64,000 nt of DNA from Acidipropionibacterium thoenii DSM 20276 (GCF_000423445.1 NZ_AUHZ01000005.1:212912-276911); one strand, 5' to 3'; counted from the stretch's first letter, positions 39,879 to 49,540 are shown. The notes: a model not told the origin generated them from the sequence alone. Made by a program: numbers and translations.

Positions 39879-40147
39879 ATGCTGAAGTTGGGCTTCCACT
39901 CCCGGACCGAGGCCACCTTGACGGCGTCCTTGGGGTACGGATCCGCGTCCAGCAAGCGGTCCAGGAAGGTGCGGTCGGGAACGGAGTAGATGAGAACCGC
40001 GCCGGAGCCGTCGCTGAGTGGGCCGGCGTTGACCAGCTGCTTGCGCTCGCGCATCAGGTCGAGGTTCTCCAGGTGAGCCGGACGCGCCGCCAGACGCTTC
40101 TCGCTGAGTTCGGGGACATAGGTGGTTTCGACGATGAAAACAGCCAT
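39875..40147 (-). CDS. YciI-family protein
   Basis: A 90-residue protein of the YciI-like (dimeric alpha+beta barrel) superfamily. Conserved features are an N-terminal beta strand (AVFIVETTY), the R-P-A-H-L motif in which the histidine is the family's putative active-site residue (RPAHLENL, H26), a glycine/serine turn (AGPLSDGSGAVLIY) and DPYPKDAV near the end. The family's reactions are largely unknown; some members are dehydrochlorinases or act in aromatic catabolism. The start at 40147 has a TACCAT box six bases upstream and no ribosome-binding site, which suggests leaderless translation. Confidence 0.82.
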   Translation of the reverse strand: MAVFIVETTYVPELSEKRLAARPAHLENLDLMRERKQLVNAGPLSDGSGAVLIYSVPDRTFLDRLLDADPYPKDAVKVASVREWKPNFSI

Positions 40148-40153
40148 GAAGTG

Positions 40154-40159
40154 ATGGTA
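40154..40159 (-). promoter_or_regulatory. -10 box, leaderless YciI transcript
   Basis: TACCAT on the minus strand ends six bases before the ATG at 40147. Confidence 0.45.
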
Positions 40160-40201
40160 GACCACTCCGGCCCGAACGGTAGGACCAACCCTGCAGCCGG
40201 C

Positions 40202-41407
40202 TCAGCTCACTGCACAGGCCTGGGTCGAGGCCGCAGTGGTGTCAGTGGCCGCCTGGGTGATCATCGCCCGAGTGGCGGCATTGGTGAGCACATAGCCGGT
40301 CTGGGAGTCGGTCGATGAGCGGGCGAAGACGGTGCCCGCCACCGTCCCGGCAGGGGTCAGCAGAGGCCCTCCGGAGTTTCCCGGCTCGACGGTGGCCCGG
40401 ATCGCCATCACCTGACGGGTGACGGTGGCGGTGGAGTAGATGTTGTCGCCGCGGGCCTCGATGGTGCCCCGTACCCGCGCCGCCGAGAGGGTGTAGGGCC
40501 CGTCCAACGGGAAGCCGGCCACGACCGCCTGATCGCCGGCGGACAGTGCCGAGGACATCGACAGCGGGGTGGCGTCCAGACCGGGCACCTCCAGCACCGC
40601 GAGATCGAGGTCCGGATCGTAGGCGACCACGGTGGCCTGGCGTGCCAGGCCTCGTCCGCCGACCTGCACCGAGACAGAGTTCGAGCCGGCCACCACGTGG
40701 GCATTGGTGACCACCCGGTCGCGGGCACTCACCCATCCGCTGCCCTCCGAGGACTGCGAGCACTGCCTCGAGACGGCGCGCACCTTGACGATGCTGCTGG
40801 CCGCCCGCTGCACCCCGGCGGTACCGGTGACCGAGTCGTCAGGGGTCTCGGTGGGGATGTTCGGTTCGACCTCCAGCCCGGAGAAGACCCTCGGGAAACC
40901 GTCGACCAGGGTCCCGACGGCTCGCACCGCGGCCCGGTTGACGGCGTCGGGGATGACACGGTCGGTGGTGTCGAGCACCTGGGACTCGGCAATCGCCCTG
41001 GACCAGGACGGCTGGACCAGGGGCCGCACCGCGGTGGCCACGACGGTCGCCATCAGAGCCGTGACCACCACCCCGACGACGGCCCCCACCAGGGAGTCGA
41101 AGGCGCGCAGGGTGGGAATCCGGTTGGCTCGGATGAGACGCCGGCCGATCCCAGTGGCCAGCGCCTGGCCGAGACCGGCGGCGGCCAGCAGGACGCCGAT
41201 ACGGATCAGCCCGCTGCCCAGGCCGCTGATCCCCTCGGTGGCCAGCCAGCCGGACATCCGCCCGGAGAACCACAGCCCGGCCCAGGCGCCCAGCACCAGG
41301 CCCGCCAGACCCAGGACGCCGACCACCGCGCCGCGGCGGTAGCCCTGAACCGCCTGGCCGATCAGGACGAGGATCAGGAAGCCGTCGAGTACGAGGGAAC
41401 CGGTCAT
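40202..41407 (-). CDS. MarP-family membrane serine protease
   Basis: A 401-residue protein with a CvpA-like membrane domain (four helices, residues 1-130) followed by an extracytoplasmic trypsin-like protease. The triad is H237 (TNAHVVAG), D268 (DLDLAVLEV) and S345 (EPGNSGGPL). Cysteines 216 and 398 match in position the disulfide that locks the protease domain of Mycobacterium tuberculosis MarP, which is needed for survival at acid pH. GGAGG lies upstream of the ATG. A similar role in acid tolerance is plausible for an acid-producing fermenter but is inferred. The gene is divergent from idi. Confidence 0.9.
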   Translation of the reverse strand: MTGSLVLDGFLILVLIGQAVQGYRRGAVVGVLGLAGLVLGAWAGLWFSGRMSGWLATEGISGLGSGLIRIGVLLAAAGLGQALATGIGRRLIRANRIPTLRAFDSLVGAVVGVVVTALMATVVATAVRPLVQPSWSRAIAESQVLDTTDRVIPDAVNRAAVRAVGTLVDGFPRVFSGLEVEPNIPTETPDDSVTGTAGVQRAASSIVKVRAVSRQCSQSSEGSGWVSARDRVVTNAHVVAGSNSVSVQVGGRGLARQATVVAYDPDLDLAVLEVPGLDATPLSMSSALSAGDQAVVAGFPLDGPYTLSAARVRGTIEARGDNIYSTATVTRQVMAIRATVEPGNSGGPLLTPAGTVAGTVFARSSTDSQTGYVLTNAATRAMITQAATDTTAASTQACAVS

Positions 41408-41591
41408 GACGTCATCCTCCTGCCGGACGAGACCATCCAGGCGATCTGGGCGGCATCCTCCAGAGTGACATGCGTTCCTGTGAAGAGCTGGGTCTCAGCT
41501 GTGAGTGAGCCCGGGATGGCGCTCGGGTCCTCGGAACAGCCGGCGGTGGCGGGGCCGGGTGAGGATCGCCGATGGGGCGGAAAAGGTGATG

Positions 41592-41604
41592 CTACATGAT
41601 GTAG
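41592..41604. promoter_or_regulatory. 13-bp palindrome overlapping the idi promoter
   Basis: CTACAT-G-ATGTAG is a perfect inverted repeat. Its right end overlaps the TAGTTT box of idi, so a protein bound here would block that promoter. Confidence 0.5.
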
Positions 41605-41607
41605 TTT
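41602..41607 (+). promoter_or_regulatory. -10 box, leaderless idi transcript
   Basis: TAGTTT ends seven bases before the ATG at 41615; no Shine-Dalgarno sequence is present. Confidence 0.5.
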
Positions 41608-41614
41608 TGTGGGT

Positions 41615-42274
41615 ATGACGAGCCCGAACGAGTCCGGCGCAGGACCAGCCCCCGAGGTGGAGGTCGTCAGGGCCGTCGATGACCCCGATCGCTCCGGCGA
41701 TACTGATCGCCCGGGCGACCCCGATGACATGGTGGTGCTCCTCGACGAGGCAGGGCACTCCATCGGCCAGGCCCCCCGCCTGGCGGTCCACACCCGGTCG
41801 ACCCCTCGCCACCTGGCCTTCTCCTGCCACATCTTCGACGTCGGCGGCCGGGTGCTCATCACCCGCCGGGCGCTCAGCAAGGTGAGCTGGCCCGGGGTCT
41901 GGACGAACTCCTGTTGTGGTCATCCGCGCCCGGGCGAGAAGATCGCCGACGCCATCGTCCGCCGGGTCCGCGAGGAGCTGGGACTGGATCTCAACCGGGA
42001 CTCGCTGAACTGCGTCATCCCCGATTTCTCCTACCGGGCCACCGATGCCTCCGGGATCGTCGAGAACGAGCTGTGCCCGGTCTACCTGGCGACCCTGGAC
42101 GATCCCGAGGAGATCGTCGAGCTCTACCCCGACCCCGATGAGGTCGAGGAGATCTCGTGGGTGGGCTGGAAGGACCTGCACCGCACGGTGACGACGATGC
42201 CGGCCCTGCTCAGCCCCTGGTCGGTGCTGCAGATCCGCCAACTCGGCGAGGACATCAGCTCCCAGCTGCCCTGA
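41615..42274 (+). CDS. idi: Isopentenyl-diphosphate delta-isomerase, type I
   Basis: A 219-residue Nudix-fold enzyme that interconverts isopentenyl and dimethylallyl diphosphate for isoprenoid synthesis. The active-site cysteine lies in TNSCCGHPRPGE (C100 by family alignment) and the catalytic glutamate in ENELCPVY (E152). Metal-binding histidines are in TRSTPRHLAF. An acidic N-terminal extension of about 35 residues is rich in Asp and Pro and is not part of the fold. The start at 41615 follows a TAGTTT box at the leaderless distance; a GTG at 41609 is less likely. The gene stands alone, with an operator-like palindrome in its promoter. Confidence 0.93.
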   Translation: MTSPNESGAGPAPEVEVVRAVDDPDRSGDTDRPGDPDDMVVLLDEAGHSIGQAPRLAVHTRSTPRHLAFSCHIFDVGGRVLITRRALSKVSWPGVWTNSCCGHPRPGEKIADAIVRRVREELGLDLNRDSLNCVIPDFSYRATDASGIVENELCPVYLATLDDPEEIVELYPDPDEVEEISWVGWKDLHRTVTTMPALLSPWSVLQIRQLGEDISSQLP

Positions 42275-42319
42275 TCGTGGGGTTCGGGTGCCGGGGCGCG
42301 GGGAGCTCTGTGCTCAGGC

Positions 42320-43843
42320 TCAGACCCGGTCGTCGGTGGGACGCCGGAAGGCGGCGTCCGAGTCCTCCTCGACCATTCTGTGGCGGGGGGCCCGGCCGAT
42401 GGACGGGTCCCCGACGACCGGCAGGTCGGTCACTGCCCGATCGCCCGGCTCGGCCGGTGTGGCCGAGGCGACAGGGTGGGCGGGTGCCGATCCGGCGCGG
42501 GCGTCGGCCCGCCGTTGCCGATCGCTCTGCGGCGTCTCCTCGCGGTCGGAACCCTCGCGCATCGTCCGCCAGGCCAGCACCGCACCGATCGCGGTGGTCA
42601 ACGGCACGGCGAGCACCAGACCGATCGAGCCGATCAGGGTCCGCACGATCTCCTCGGAGAAGGTCTCGGAACGCAGCACATCGCTGAGCGGCATGGCATA
42701 GATGCTCAGCAGCACCAGGGTCGACATCGCCGCGCCAGTGGTGGCAAAGGCGATCGTGTAGACGCTCGAGGCGATGTGGTCGCGCCCGATCCGCATCGCC
42801 CGGCGGTAGAGATCGCGGCGACTGGTACTCGAGGAGGCCAGCTCCCACACCGAGGAGGCCTGGGTGACGGTGACGTCGTTGAGGACGCCCAGTCCGGCCA
42901 CGATGATCGCGCAGACGATCACCGAGGACAGCGCCAGGTTCGGGGCGGTGGCGGTGATGATGAAGTCGTCCTCGCTGGTCACCCCGGTGAGATGGCTGGC
43001 CCTGGTCGCCCACCAGCCCAGTCCGGCCGACAGCAGCAGCCCGAACAGCGTCCCCAACAAGGCGGTGGTGGTCCGCGTCGAGAACCCGTGGGTGAGGTAG
43101 ATCACCACGAACATGATCGCCGAGCAGGCCACCAGCCCCACCAGCACCGGCGGGGAGCCGACCAGCAGGGCCGGCAGCATGAACTTGGCGATGACGATGA
43201 AGGCCACCACCAGGCTGACGATGGCCGCCACCCCACGACGCCGGGCCACCAGCGCCACCACCGCCACGAAGACGATGGCGATCACGATCAGCGGCCAGGT
43301 CCGCTCGAACTCGTAGAACTGGTAGACACCGGTCGCGGTTGTGGCCGAGTCGTTCTGGCCGGTCTGCGGGACCGGCGACTTGTACATCCGGATCACCTGG
43401 CCGGACCTGATCCCCGAGGAGGTCACCGCGGCAGTGAACTGGATGGTCGTGGTCCGACCGGCGTCGGCCCCCTCATCCACCCGCACGACGGCCGCCGCGC
43501 AGACCTCACCGCTGGGCGTCCCGGTCGATCCGGCGGTGCCCTGACAGGATCCCTCGTGCACGGACTCGATGGTGCCGGTCACGATGCTGACTCCCGGCGC
43601 GTTCCAGGCGGCGGTGTCGGACTGCAGATGGGAGGAGACGTCGTGCGGCCACAGCGCGATCATCCCGATCACGGTGGCCAGGAACAGTGGTGCCAGCACC
43701 AGCAGCAGCCGGCCCAGGGCCGATCGCTCCCGGGCGGCGAGCTCCGGTGAACCGGGAGCCGTCCGGGAGTTCAGATGACCGCCGTGGGAGTGGCCGCCAT
43801 CGCTGTGCGGGGGCTGGGAGTGTCGATCTGGGACGTGGCTCAT
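42320..43843 (-). CDS. YibE/F-family membrane protein
   Basis: A 507-residue protein. A His-rich cytoplasmic tail ([22 protein letters not shown]) precedes a first helix (about 46-64), an extracytoplasmic beta-rich domain (about 65-175) and about seven more helices with the YibE/F signature (GLGVLNDVTVTQASSVWELA). A charged tail of 90 residues ends the protein. Members of this family are thought to be transporters but no substrate is established; the His-rich N-terminus could bind metal. The start overlaps the kinase stop by four bases (ATGA), so it is the last gene of an operon with the S51-like protein and the two-component system. Confidence 0.83.
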   Translation of the reverse strand: MSHVPDRHSQPPHSDGGHSHGGHLNSRTAPGSPELAARERSALGRLLLVLAPLFLATVIGMIALWPHDVSSHLQSDTAAWNAPGVSIVTGTIESVHEGSCQGTAGSTGTPSGEVCAAAVVRVDEGADAGRTTTIQFTAAVTSSGIRSGQVIRMYKSPVPQTGQNDSATTATGVYQFYEFERTWPLIVIAIVFVAVVALVARRRGVAAIVSLVVAFIVIAKFMLPALLVGSPPVLVGLVACSAIMFVVIYLTHGFSTRTTTALLGTLFGLLLSAGLGWWATRASHLTGVTSEDDFIITATAPNLALSSVIVCAIIVAGLGVLNDVTVTQASSVWELASSSTSRRDLYRRAMRIGRDHIASSVYTIAFATTGAAMSTLVLLSIYAMPLSDVLRSETFSEEIVRTLIGSIGLVLAVPLTTAIGAVLAWRTMREGSDREETPQSDRQRRADARAGSAPAHPVASATPAEPGDRAVTDLPVVGDPSIGRAPRHRMVEEDSDAAFRRPTDDRV

Positions 43844-45279
43844 TCGGCCTCCGCGGTGTCATGCTCCTCGGACTTCGGCGGGGCCACGACCGGCAGGCTC
43901 ATCGTGAACATGGCTCCTCCGCCGGGCGCCCGGGAGGCCTTGATCCAGCCGTTGTGGGAGGTGACGGTGTGGGCCACGATCGACAGTCCCAGCCCGGTGC
44001 CCGGGGTGTTGCGGGACCGGTCGGAGCGGTAGAACCGCTCGAAGATGTGCGGCAGATCCTCCTCGGCGATGCCGGGCCCCTGGTCCCAGACGATCACCTT
44101 GTCATCGACCATCTGAACGGTCACGGTGCCCTCGGCAGGGGAGAACTTCACCGCGTTGTCCAGCAGATTCGTGACGGCTCTCTCCAGGGTGGCGGGATCG
44201 CCCATCATCGGGTGGGGTGCCAGCGAGACGTCGAAGGTGATGCCGGGGCCCCGGCGTTGGGCCCGCTCGACGGCCTTGGTGACCACCTCCGACAGCTCCA
44301 GGGGTTCGGGGGTGCGAGACATGGCGTCGTCACGGGAGAGCTGGACCAGGTCGCCGATCAGGCTGGAGAACTCTCCCAACTGGGCTGCGATGTCGGTGAG
44401 GATCTCGCCGCGGGCGGTCTCCGGGAGCATCCCGGTCTTCTGGTCGGCCAGCAGCAGCTCGACATTGGTGCGCATCGAGGTGAGCGGGGTGCGCAGTTCA
44501 TGGGAGGCGTCGGCGATCAGTCGGCGCTGGCGGTCCCGGGAGCTGGCCAGCGAGGAGAGCATGGTGTTGAAGGAGGTGGCCAGCTGGCCCAGCTCGTCGG
44601 AGGAACGCACCGGGATCGGGTCCAGCTTGTCGGTCCGGGTGACTCTCTTGACGGCCTGGGAGAGGTCGAGGATCGGCTGGGTCGCCGAGCGGGCCGCGAG
44701 GTATCCGGTGATCGCGGTGATGAGGATGCCGAGAAGCCCGATCGCCAACAGCACCAGCCACAACGAGTGCAGAGTGGCCTCGGTGCTGTCCAGGGAGCGC
44801 CCCATCACCAGGGCGTAGTCGTCCCCGTTGATGGTCAGCGGCACCGAGACGATCCGGGTCGGCACCCCGCTGGAGTCAGTGATGGTCCGCGCAGAGGTGC
44901 CCTGCTGGGTGCGGGCGACGGCCAGCTCCTCGGGGCCGGTCGGTACCGTGACGACGGCCCCGGGAGTGTTCTGGACCGACCCGTCGGCCCTCACCAGGGT
45001 GACCGTCACCTCGGAGACCTGGAGCGCCCCGGAGTTGAGCTCGCCGAAATCGCTGGCGCCATTACTGATCGGGGTGGACATGTAACGGGCCAGCGCGGTG
45101 AGCTGGTTGTCCAGCTGGGAGTACAGCGACAGCCGGGTCATCAGGTAGCCGGCCATGCTGGTCGCCAGCACGGCCACTGCCACGCTGAAGGTCACCAGGA
45201 TGGTGACCCGGCGACCCATCGTGATGCGCGGAATGCGTGGCTGCCAGTCGAGCAGCCGACGCCACCAGCGTGAGATCAC
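43840..45279 (-). CDS. HAMP-containing sensor histidine kinase (MprB-like)
   Basis: A 479-residue EnvZ/OmpR-class kinase. Helix 1 (about 24-48) and helix 2 (about 173-195) bracket an extracytoplasmic sensor of some 125 residues. A HAMP linker (about 197-248), the HisKA domain with H260 ([18 protein letters not shown]) and a HATPase domain (N-box near LLDNAVKF, G1 box [13 protein letters not shown]2 box GTGLGLSIV) follow. The start is a GTG at 45279 that overlaps the regulator stop by four bases (GTGA). The layout and motifs resemble mycobacterial MprB, a sensor of envelope stress. The partner regulator is immediately upstream. Confidence 0.9.
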   Translation of the reverse strand: MISRWWRRLLDWQPRIPRITMGRRVTILVTFSVAVAVLATSMAGYLMTRLSLYSQLDNQLTALARYMSTPISNGASDFGELNSGALQVSEVTVTLVRADGSVQNTPGAVVTVPTGPEELAVARTQQGTSARTITDSSGVPTRIVSVPLTINGDDYALVMGRSLDSTEATLHSLWLVLLAIGLLGILITAITGYLAARSATQPILDLSQAVKRVTRTDKLDPIPVRSSDELGQLATSFNTMLSSLASSRDRQRRLIADASHELRTPLTSMRTNVELLLADQKTGMLPETARGEILTDIAAQLGEFSSLIGDLVQLSRDDAMSRTPEPLELSEVVTKAVERAQRRGPGITFDVSLAPHPMMGDPATLERAVTNLLDNAVKFSPAEGTVTVQMVDDKVIVWDQGPGIAEEDLPHIFERFYRSDRSRNTPGTGLGLSIVAHTVTSHNGWIKASRAPGGGAMFTMSLPVVAPPKSEEHDTAEAE

Positions 45280-45977
45280 GGAGCCGCTTCCCGCAGCACG
45301 TAGCCCACCCCGCGGACGGTGTGGATGAGGCGCGGCTCGCCGTCCTGCTCAGTCTTGCGGCGCAGATAGCCGATGTAGACCTCCAGCGAGTTGGCGGTGG
45401 TGGGGAAGTCGAAACCCCACACCTCATGGAGCAGCCAACTGCGCTCCAGCACCTTGCGCGGGTTCTGCAGGAAGACCTGGAGCAGCGCGAACTCGGTGCG
45501 GGTGAGGCTGATCCGGCGTCCCGAACGGCTCACCTCCCGGGTCTGCGGGTCCAGGCTCAGGTCGGAGAAGGTGAGGATCTCCGAGGCATCCTCGCCCATC
45601 TCGGACTCGGAGCGGGAGCGCCGGGTCAGCGCCCGCAGCCGGGCCAGCAGTTCGTCGAGGGCGAAGGGCTTGACCATGTAGTCGTCGGCACCGGCGTCGA
45701 GCCCGTCGACCCGGTCGCCGACGGCGTCACGTGCGGTGAGGATCAGGATGGGGACGTCGTTGCCGTTCTGACGCAGCATCCGGGTGGCCTCAAGGCCGTC
45801 CAGCCTGGGCATCATGACGTCCATCACGACGGCGGCGGGGTGGATCGAGCTGAGCTTGGCGAGGGCCTCGACGCCGTCACTGGCGGTGTCGACCTCGTAC
45901 CCGCTGTAGTGCAGGGATCGGGCCAGGGACTCGCGGACTGCCCTGTCGTCGTCCACCACCAGGATGTGCATGGCCAT
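45276..45977 (-). CDS. OmpR-family response regulator (MprA-like)
   Basis: A 233-residue DNA-binding response regulator. The receiver domain (about 3-115) has the acidic residues D9 to D11, phosphoacceptor D53 ([13 protein letters not shown]) and conserved lysine in [10 protein letters not shown]. The OmpR-type winged helix (about 140-230) includes [13 protein letters not shown] and a final [17 protein letters not shown] nine bases upstream supports the ATG at 45977, and the frame extends a few codons further. It lies 14 bases after the stop of the S51-like gene and overlaps the kinase start, so all belong to one operon. Confidence 0.91.
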   Translation of the reverse strand: MAMHILVVDDDRAVRESLARSLHYSGYEVDTASDGVEALAKLSSIHPAAVVMDVMMPRLDGLEATRMLRQNGNDVPILILTARDAVGDRVDGLDAGADDYMVKPFALDELLARLRALTRRSRSESEMGEDASEILTFSDLSLDPQTREVSRSGRRISLTRTEFALLQVFLQNPRKVLERSWLLHEVWGFDFPTTANSLEVYIGYLRRKTEQDGEPRLIHTVRGVGYVLREAAP

Positions 45978-45991
45978 AGCCTGCCACCTCC

Positions 45992-46828
45992 TCACTCACC
46001 GTGCTCGGCATGGGCGGCCCGGGCGGCGGCCGCCACCCGCGCCAGACCCTCGAACCGCGGTGCCGGCGGGGGTGGCGGAAGCTCCTTGTGGGGGCTGCGC
46101 TCGCAGCGCACCTGAACCCCCTGGGGGGTCTTGGTGAACCAGCGCACCAGCCCTGAACCCATCACCTGGGTGCGGCCCGAGGAGTGCTGGACGACCAGCG
46201 CGGTGCCCTCGTCGATGGCCACTGCAGAACTGAGCAGACCGGCCTCCAGGGCCGAGATCAGCAGGCCGTCGCCCGAGCAGGTGTCGTTGTGGGCCAGGCT
46301 GGTGATGCTCACCAGGCCGAGACCTTGAACCAGGGACAGCTCCTCGAATCCCTCCGAGAGGATCTCGGGGGCCACCTGTCTGCCCTGGAGTCTCCATCCG
46401 CCCTGCAGTGCGGTGACGGCGGTGACCATCGCACCGGCCGAGAATCCCAGCCAGGGGGCGCCGCCGCGCACCAGCCGGGAGAGCTGTTCGGCGGCCGGGC
46501 CGAGGCCGGCCAGGTAGTCGGCGACCTGCCCGCCGCCGACGATGATGCCGCCGAGGGTGTCGATGTCCTCGGGCAGGGTACTGGCCGCGCCGTCGAGGTG
46601 GATGGTGAGGATCTGCGCCTCGGGCCAGCGGGAGGTGACGATGCCGGCCAGCAACTCGGCCTGCCGGTTCGCCAGCGGTGAGCTGTCGGGCACCACCACG
46701 CCGATCCGCGCCGAGGGCCCGAAGGGCCGGGCCTGGGCGACGAAGGCGTCGTAGACATCGTCCATCTCGTGCTCGACGGCACCCTCGGGAGTCTCGTCGT
46801 AGCCGCCGCCCACCAGGAAGAAACTCAT
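45992..46828 (-). CDS. S51-like type 1 glutamine amidotransferase-fold protein
   Basis: A 278-residue protein of the peptidase S51/cyanophycinase-like group of class I amidotransferase folds. The nucleophile elbow is GFSAGAMV with S130; [16 protein letters not shown] (near 93) is the conserved loop before it. The catalytic histidine is probably in [13 protein letters not shown] proline-rich stretch (six prolines) and an Ala/Arg-rich tail extend the C-terminus. The family includes dipeptidase E and cyanophycinase; the substrate here is not predictable. TAGAGT ends six bases before the ATG, so this is probably the leaderless first gene of the operon with the MprAB-like system. Confidence 0.75.
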   Translation of the reverse strand: MSFFLVGGGYDETPEGAVEHEMDDVYDAFVAQARPFGPSARIGVVVPDSSPLANRQAELLAGIVTSRWPEAQILTIHLDGAASTLPEDIDTLGGIIVGGGQVADYLAGLGPAAEQLSRLVRGGAPWLGFSAGAMVTAVTALQGGWRLQGRQVAPEILSEGFEELSLVQGLGLVSITSLAHNDTCSGDGLLISALEAGLLSSAVAIDEGTALVVQHSSGRTQVMGSGLVRWFTKTPQGVQVRCERSPHKELPPPPPAPRFEGLARVAAAARAAHAEHGE

Positions 46829-46834
46829 GGGCCA

Positions 46835-46840
46835 ACTCTA
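46835..46840 (-). promoter_or_regulatory. -10 box, start of the S51-regulator-kinase-YibE operon
   Basis: TAGAGT on the minus strand ends six bases before the ATG at 46828. Confidence 0.5.
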
Positions 46841-46864
46841 TCGGTCACGCTGTCGGTGGGATTC

Positions 46865-47335
46865 TCAGGACAACCGCCTCACGGCGTCCACGATCCCCGG
46901 CATCGCCGCCTCGATGGAGTTGAGGGTGTCGCTGAACTTCTGGTCGGGTCCGTACCAGGGGTCCGGCAGCGCGGTGCCGCGCTTCCTGGCCGGGTCATAG
47001 TCGCAGATCAGCCGCAGATTGGTGGCATGGGGGGCCATCCTCCTCAGCATCGTCAGGTGCATCGGTTCGGCGGCGATGACCAGGTCGGCCCCGGCGATCT
47101 CGGCGGCACTGATCTGATGGGCGCGGTGGCCCGTGGCGTCGTACCCGTGGGCCTCCAGCACCGCCTTGGCACGGCGGTCCATCGGGGCGAAACCCTCCTC
47201 ATCGCTCACTCCGGCACTGCTCAGACCGGCCGGGACGCCGGCGTCGGCGAAGAACCGGCGGGCCACCCGCTCGGCCATCGGGGAGCGGCAGATATTGCCC
47301 CAGCACACGAAGATCACGGACGGGGGAGTGGACAT
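46865..47335 (-). CDS. Low-molecular-weight protein-tyrosine phosphatase
   Basis: A 156-residue phosphatase that removes phosphate from tyrosine residues. The P-loop CWGNICRSP near the N-terminus has nucleophile C11 and R17 (C-x5-R), and the general acid D125 lies in LPDPWYG. Length and the alpha/beta layout are normal for the family. In actinobacteria such enzymes (PtpA-like) act on signalling proteins or, with a kinase, on polysaccharide export; no kinase gene is nearby. GAGAGG precedes the ATG at 47335. It is divergent from the ABC exporter and upstream of the S51-like operon. Confidence 0.92.
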   Translation of the reverse strand: MSTPPSVIFVCWGNICRSPMAERVARRFFADAGVPAGLSSAGVSDEEGFAPMDRRAKAVLEAHGYDATGHRAHQISAAEIAGADLVIAAEPMHLTMLRRMAPHATNLRLICDYDPARKRGTALPDPWYGPDQKFSDTLNSIEAAMPGIVDAVRRLS

Positions 47336-47489
47336 CGGAGGGCCTCTCGGTCGGCAACTCTGCGAACCCTGACGAGGGTACTGACAGTGATGAGGGTAGC
47401 GGTCCGCACCGACGGTCCGGCGCCGGTCCGAGGAGCCCCTCGGGTGGTGGGCCGCGAGGTCTCGTCTGGCACTGAGAGCCGATCGGGCA

Positions 47490-47520
47490 TAGCGTGGGGG
47501 TCATGCGTAACCACTCCTGA
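47490..47520 (+). promoter_or_regulatory. Promoter box with a five-codon leaderless reading frame
   Basis: TAGCGT (47490-47495) stands seven bases before ATG CGT AAC CAC TCC TGA (47503-47520), which would encode MRNHS. The exporter start is 62 bases further on. The rest of this 246-base divergent gap shows a repeated CGGTCCG 7-mer (near 47417-47440) and nothing else recognised. Confidence 0.35.
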
Positions 47521-47581
47521 GCGTCGGCGCCCCGTCCGTGCGCCGCCCGGTCCCCACCCGTAGATCCACCAGGAGTCAGCC

Positions 47582-49540
47582 ATGCCCTCTCGTGCCCCCA
47601 TCGCCCCGACCGCGCCCCATGACGGCGGTCAGGCCAGCGCGGGTTCCGCGGTTCCGATCAGCACCGAGGTGGCCGTTCTCTACGGTGACGCCCTGACCCG
47701 TCAGCCTGCCGTCGCCCCGCGGCCACAGCACTCGCTCGACCATCACATGGACAACCTGCTGAGGTTCCGGCCCTACCTCAAGCCCTACGCCACCCGGTTC
47801 GTGCTGATGGTGGTCTTCGCGCTGGCCTCCACCCTGGCCGGAATCGTCACCCCGCTGATCACCCGGCGGATCATCGATGGCCCGATCGCCCACTCCGACC
47901 GGCCCGGCCTGTTCACACTCGGTGCCGCGGCGATCGGGATCGGCATCGTCGAGGCGCTGTTCATGTTCTGGCGCCGCTGGGTGGTGGCTCGCGCGACGCT
48001 GGGCACCGAGACCGGCATCCGACTGGACCTCTACGCGAAACTTCAGCGCCTGCCGCTGGGGTTCCATGCCCAGTGGGAGTCCGGCCAGCTGCTCAGCCGG
48101 ATCATGAACGACCTCTCGACAGTGCGCCGATTCCTCGGTTTCGGGATGCTCTTCCTGTTGATGAACTTCCTCCAGATCGTCATCGTCACGACCCTGCTGA
48201 TGAGGATGTACTGGCCGCTGGGGCTGGTCGTCATCGTCGCGGCGCTGCCGATCTCGGCACTGTGCCTGGTCAACCAGCGTCGCTACACCAGGCTGTCGCG
48301 GGCTATCCAGGACCAGAACGGCGACGTCGCCTCGGTGGTCGAGGAATCGGTCCATGGCCTGCGCGTCATCAAGGCCTTCGGTCGTTCCCAGCACGTCTAC
48401 CGGGGGTTCGACAGAAAATCCACCACCCTCTACCGGACCAGCATGGACCGGGTCCGGCTCACCTCGCAGTTCTGGACATTCCTGGAGGCTATCCCGGGCC
48501 TGACCCTCATCGTGGTGCTCGGTCTGGGCGCCCTGGCAGCCTCCCAGCACCGGCTGTCGCTGGGCACCCTGGTGGCCTTCATCACCTTGATGATGAGCCT
48601 CATCTGGCCGGTCGCCTCGCTGGGCTTCCTGCTGTCGATGTCCCAGGACGCGATGACCGCCGCCGACCGGATCTGCGAGATCTTCGACTCCCCCGAGACC
48701 ATCACCGACGGCCCCGAGCACCTCGACCGGGTGGCCGGCGGGCTGACCTTCGACGATGTCAGCTTCCGCTACCCCGATGGGGATGACGACGTGCTGCACC
48801 ACCTGGATCTGGACATCCCGGCCGGTCAGACGGTCGCCCTGGTGGGGGGCACCGGATCGGGGAAGACGACGTTGACCGCTCTGGTGCCCCGGCTGGCCGA
48901 TGTCACCGGTGGGGCGATCCGGATCGACGGGGTCGACATCCGCGACCTGGAGGTGGTCAACCTGCGCTCGATCGTGGCCACCGCCTTCGAGGACGCCACG
49001 CTGTTCTCGATGAGTGTCCGGGAGAATCTCACCCTCGGCCGCCCCGATGCCACCGACCATGAGATCTGGTCGGCCATCGACACCGCCCAGGCCGGTTTCG
49101 TGCGCGACCTGCCGTGGGGTCTGGAGACCCGGATCGGGGAGCAGGGGATGAGCCTGTCCGGCGGCCAGCGGCAGCGGCTGGCGCTGGCCCGGGCGGTGAT
49201 CGTGCAACCCCGGATCCTGGTGCTCGACGACACCTTGTCGGCACTGGACATGGAGACCGAGGCGCTGGTCGAGGCGGCGCTCAGGCGGGTGCTGGTGGGG
49301 GTGACCGCGATCGTGGTGGCCCACCGCGCCTCCACGGTGCTGCTGGCCGATCGGGTGGCGATGCTCCAGCAGGGCACCATCACCCATGTCGGCACGCACT
49401 CGGAACTGCTGGCCACCGTTCCCGAGTACCGGGAGCTGCTGAGCGCCGACTACGACGCCGAGGCCGCGATGGCCGATGCCACCCCCGGCCGTTCGAGGAC
49501 AGCTGGATCGAGTACTGCTGGATGGGAGTCTCAGAGATGA
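47582..49540 (+). CDS. ABC exporter half-transporter with degenerate site
   Basis: A 652-residue type IV ABC exporter subunit: an N-terminal soluble stretch of 60 residues, six membrane helices (about 78-370) and a nucleotide-binding domain (about 395-620). Walker A is GGTGSGKTTL (near 422), the signature is MSLSGGQRQRLALARA and Walker B is ILVLDDTLSALD. The catalytic glutamate is replaced by aspartate, the mark of the non-hydrolysing site in heterodimeric exporters such as TM287/288. AGGAG precedes the ATG. It overlaps the next ABC gene by four bases. The cargo (drug, lipid or peptide) is unknown. Confidence 0.91.
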   Translation: MPSRAPIAPTAPHDGGQASAGSAVPISTEVAVLYGDALTRQPAVAPRPQHSLDHHMDNLLRFRPYLKPYATRFVLMVVFALASTLAGIVTPLITRRIIDGPIAHSDRPGLFTLGAAAIGIGIVEALFMFWRRWVVARATLGTETGIRLDLYAKLQRLPLGFHAQWESGQLLSRIMNDLSTVRRFLGFGMLFLLMNFLQIVIVTTLLMRMYWPLGLVVIVAALPISALCLVNQRRYTRLSRAIQDQNGDVASVVEESVHGLRVIKAFGRSQHVYRGFDRKSTTLYRTSMDRVRLTSQFWTFLEAIPGLTLIVVLGLGALAASQHRLSLGTLVAFITLMMSLIWPVASLGFLLSMSQDAMTAADRICEIFDSPETITDGPEHLDRVAGGLTFDDVSFRYPDGDDDVLHHLDLDIPAGQTVALVGGTGSGKTTLTALVPRLADVTGGAIRIDGVDIRDLEVVNLRSIVATAFEDATLFSMSVRENLTLGRPDATDHEIWSAIDTAQAGFVRDLPWGLETRIGEQGMSLSGGQRQRLALARAVIVQPRILVLDDTLSALDMETEALVEAALRRVLVGVTAIVVAHRASTVLLADRVAMLQQGTITHVGTHSELLATVPEYRELLSADYDAEAAMADATPGRSRTAGSSTAGWESQR

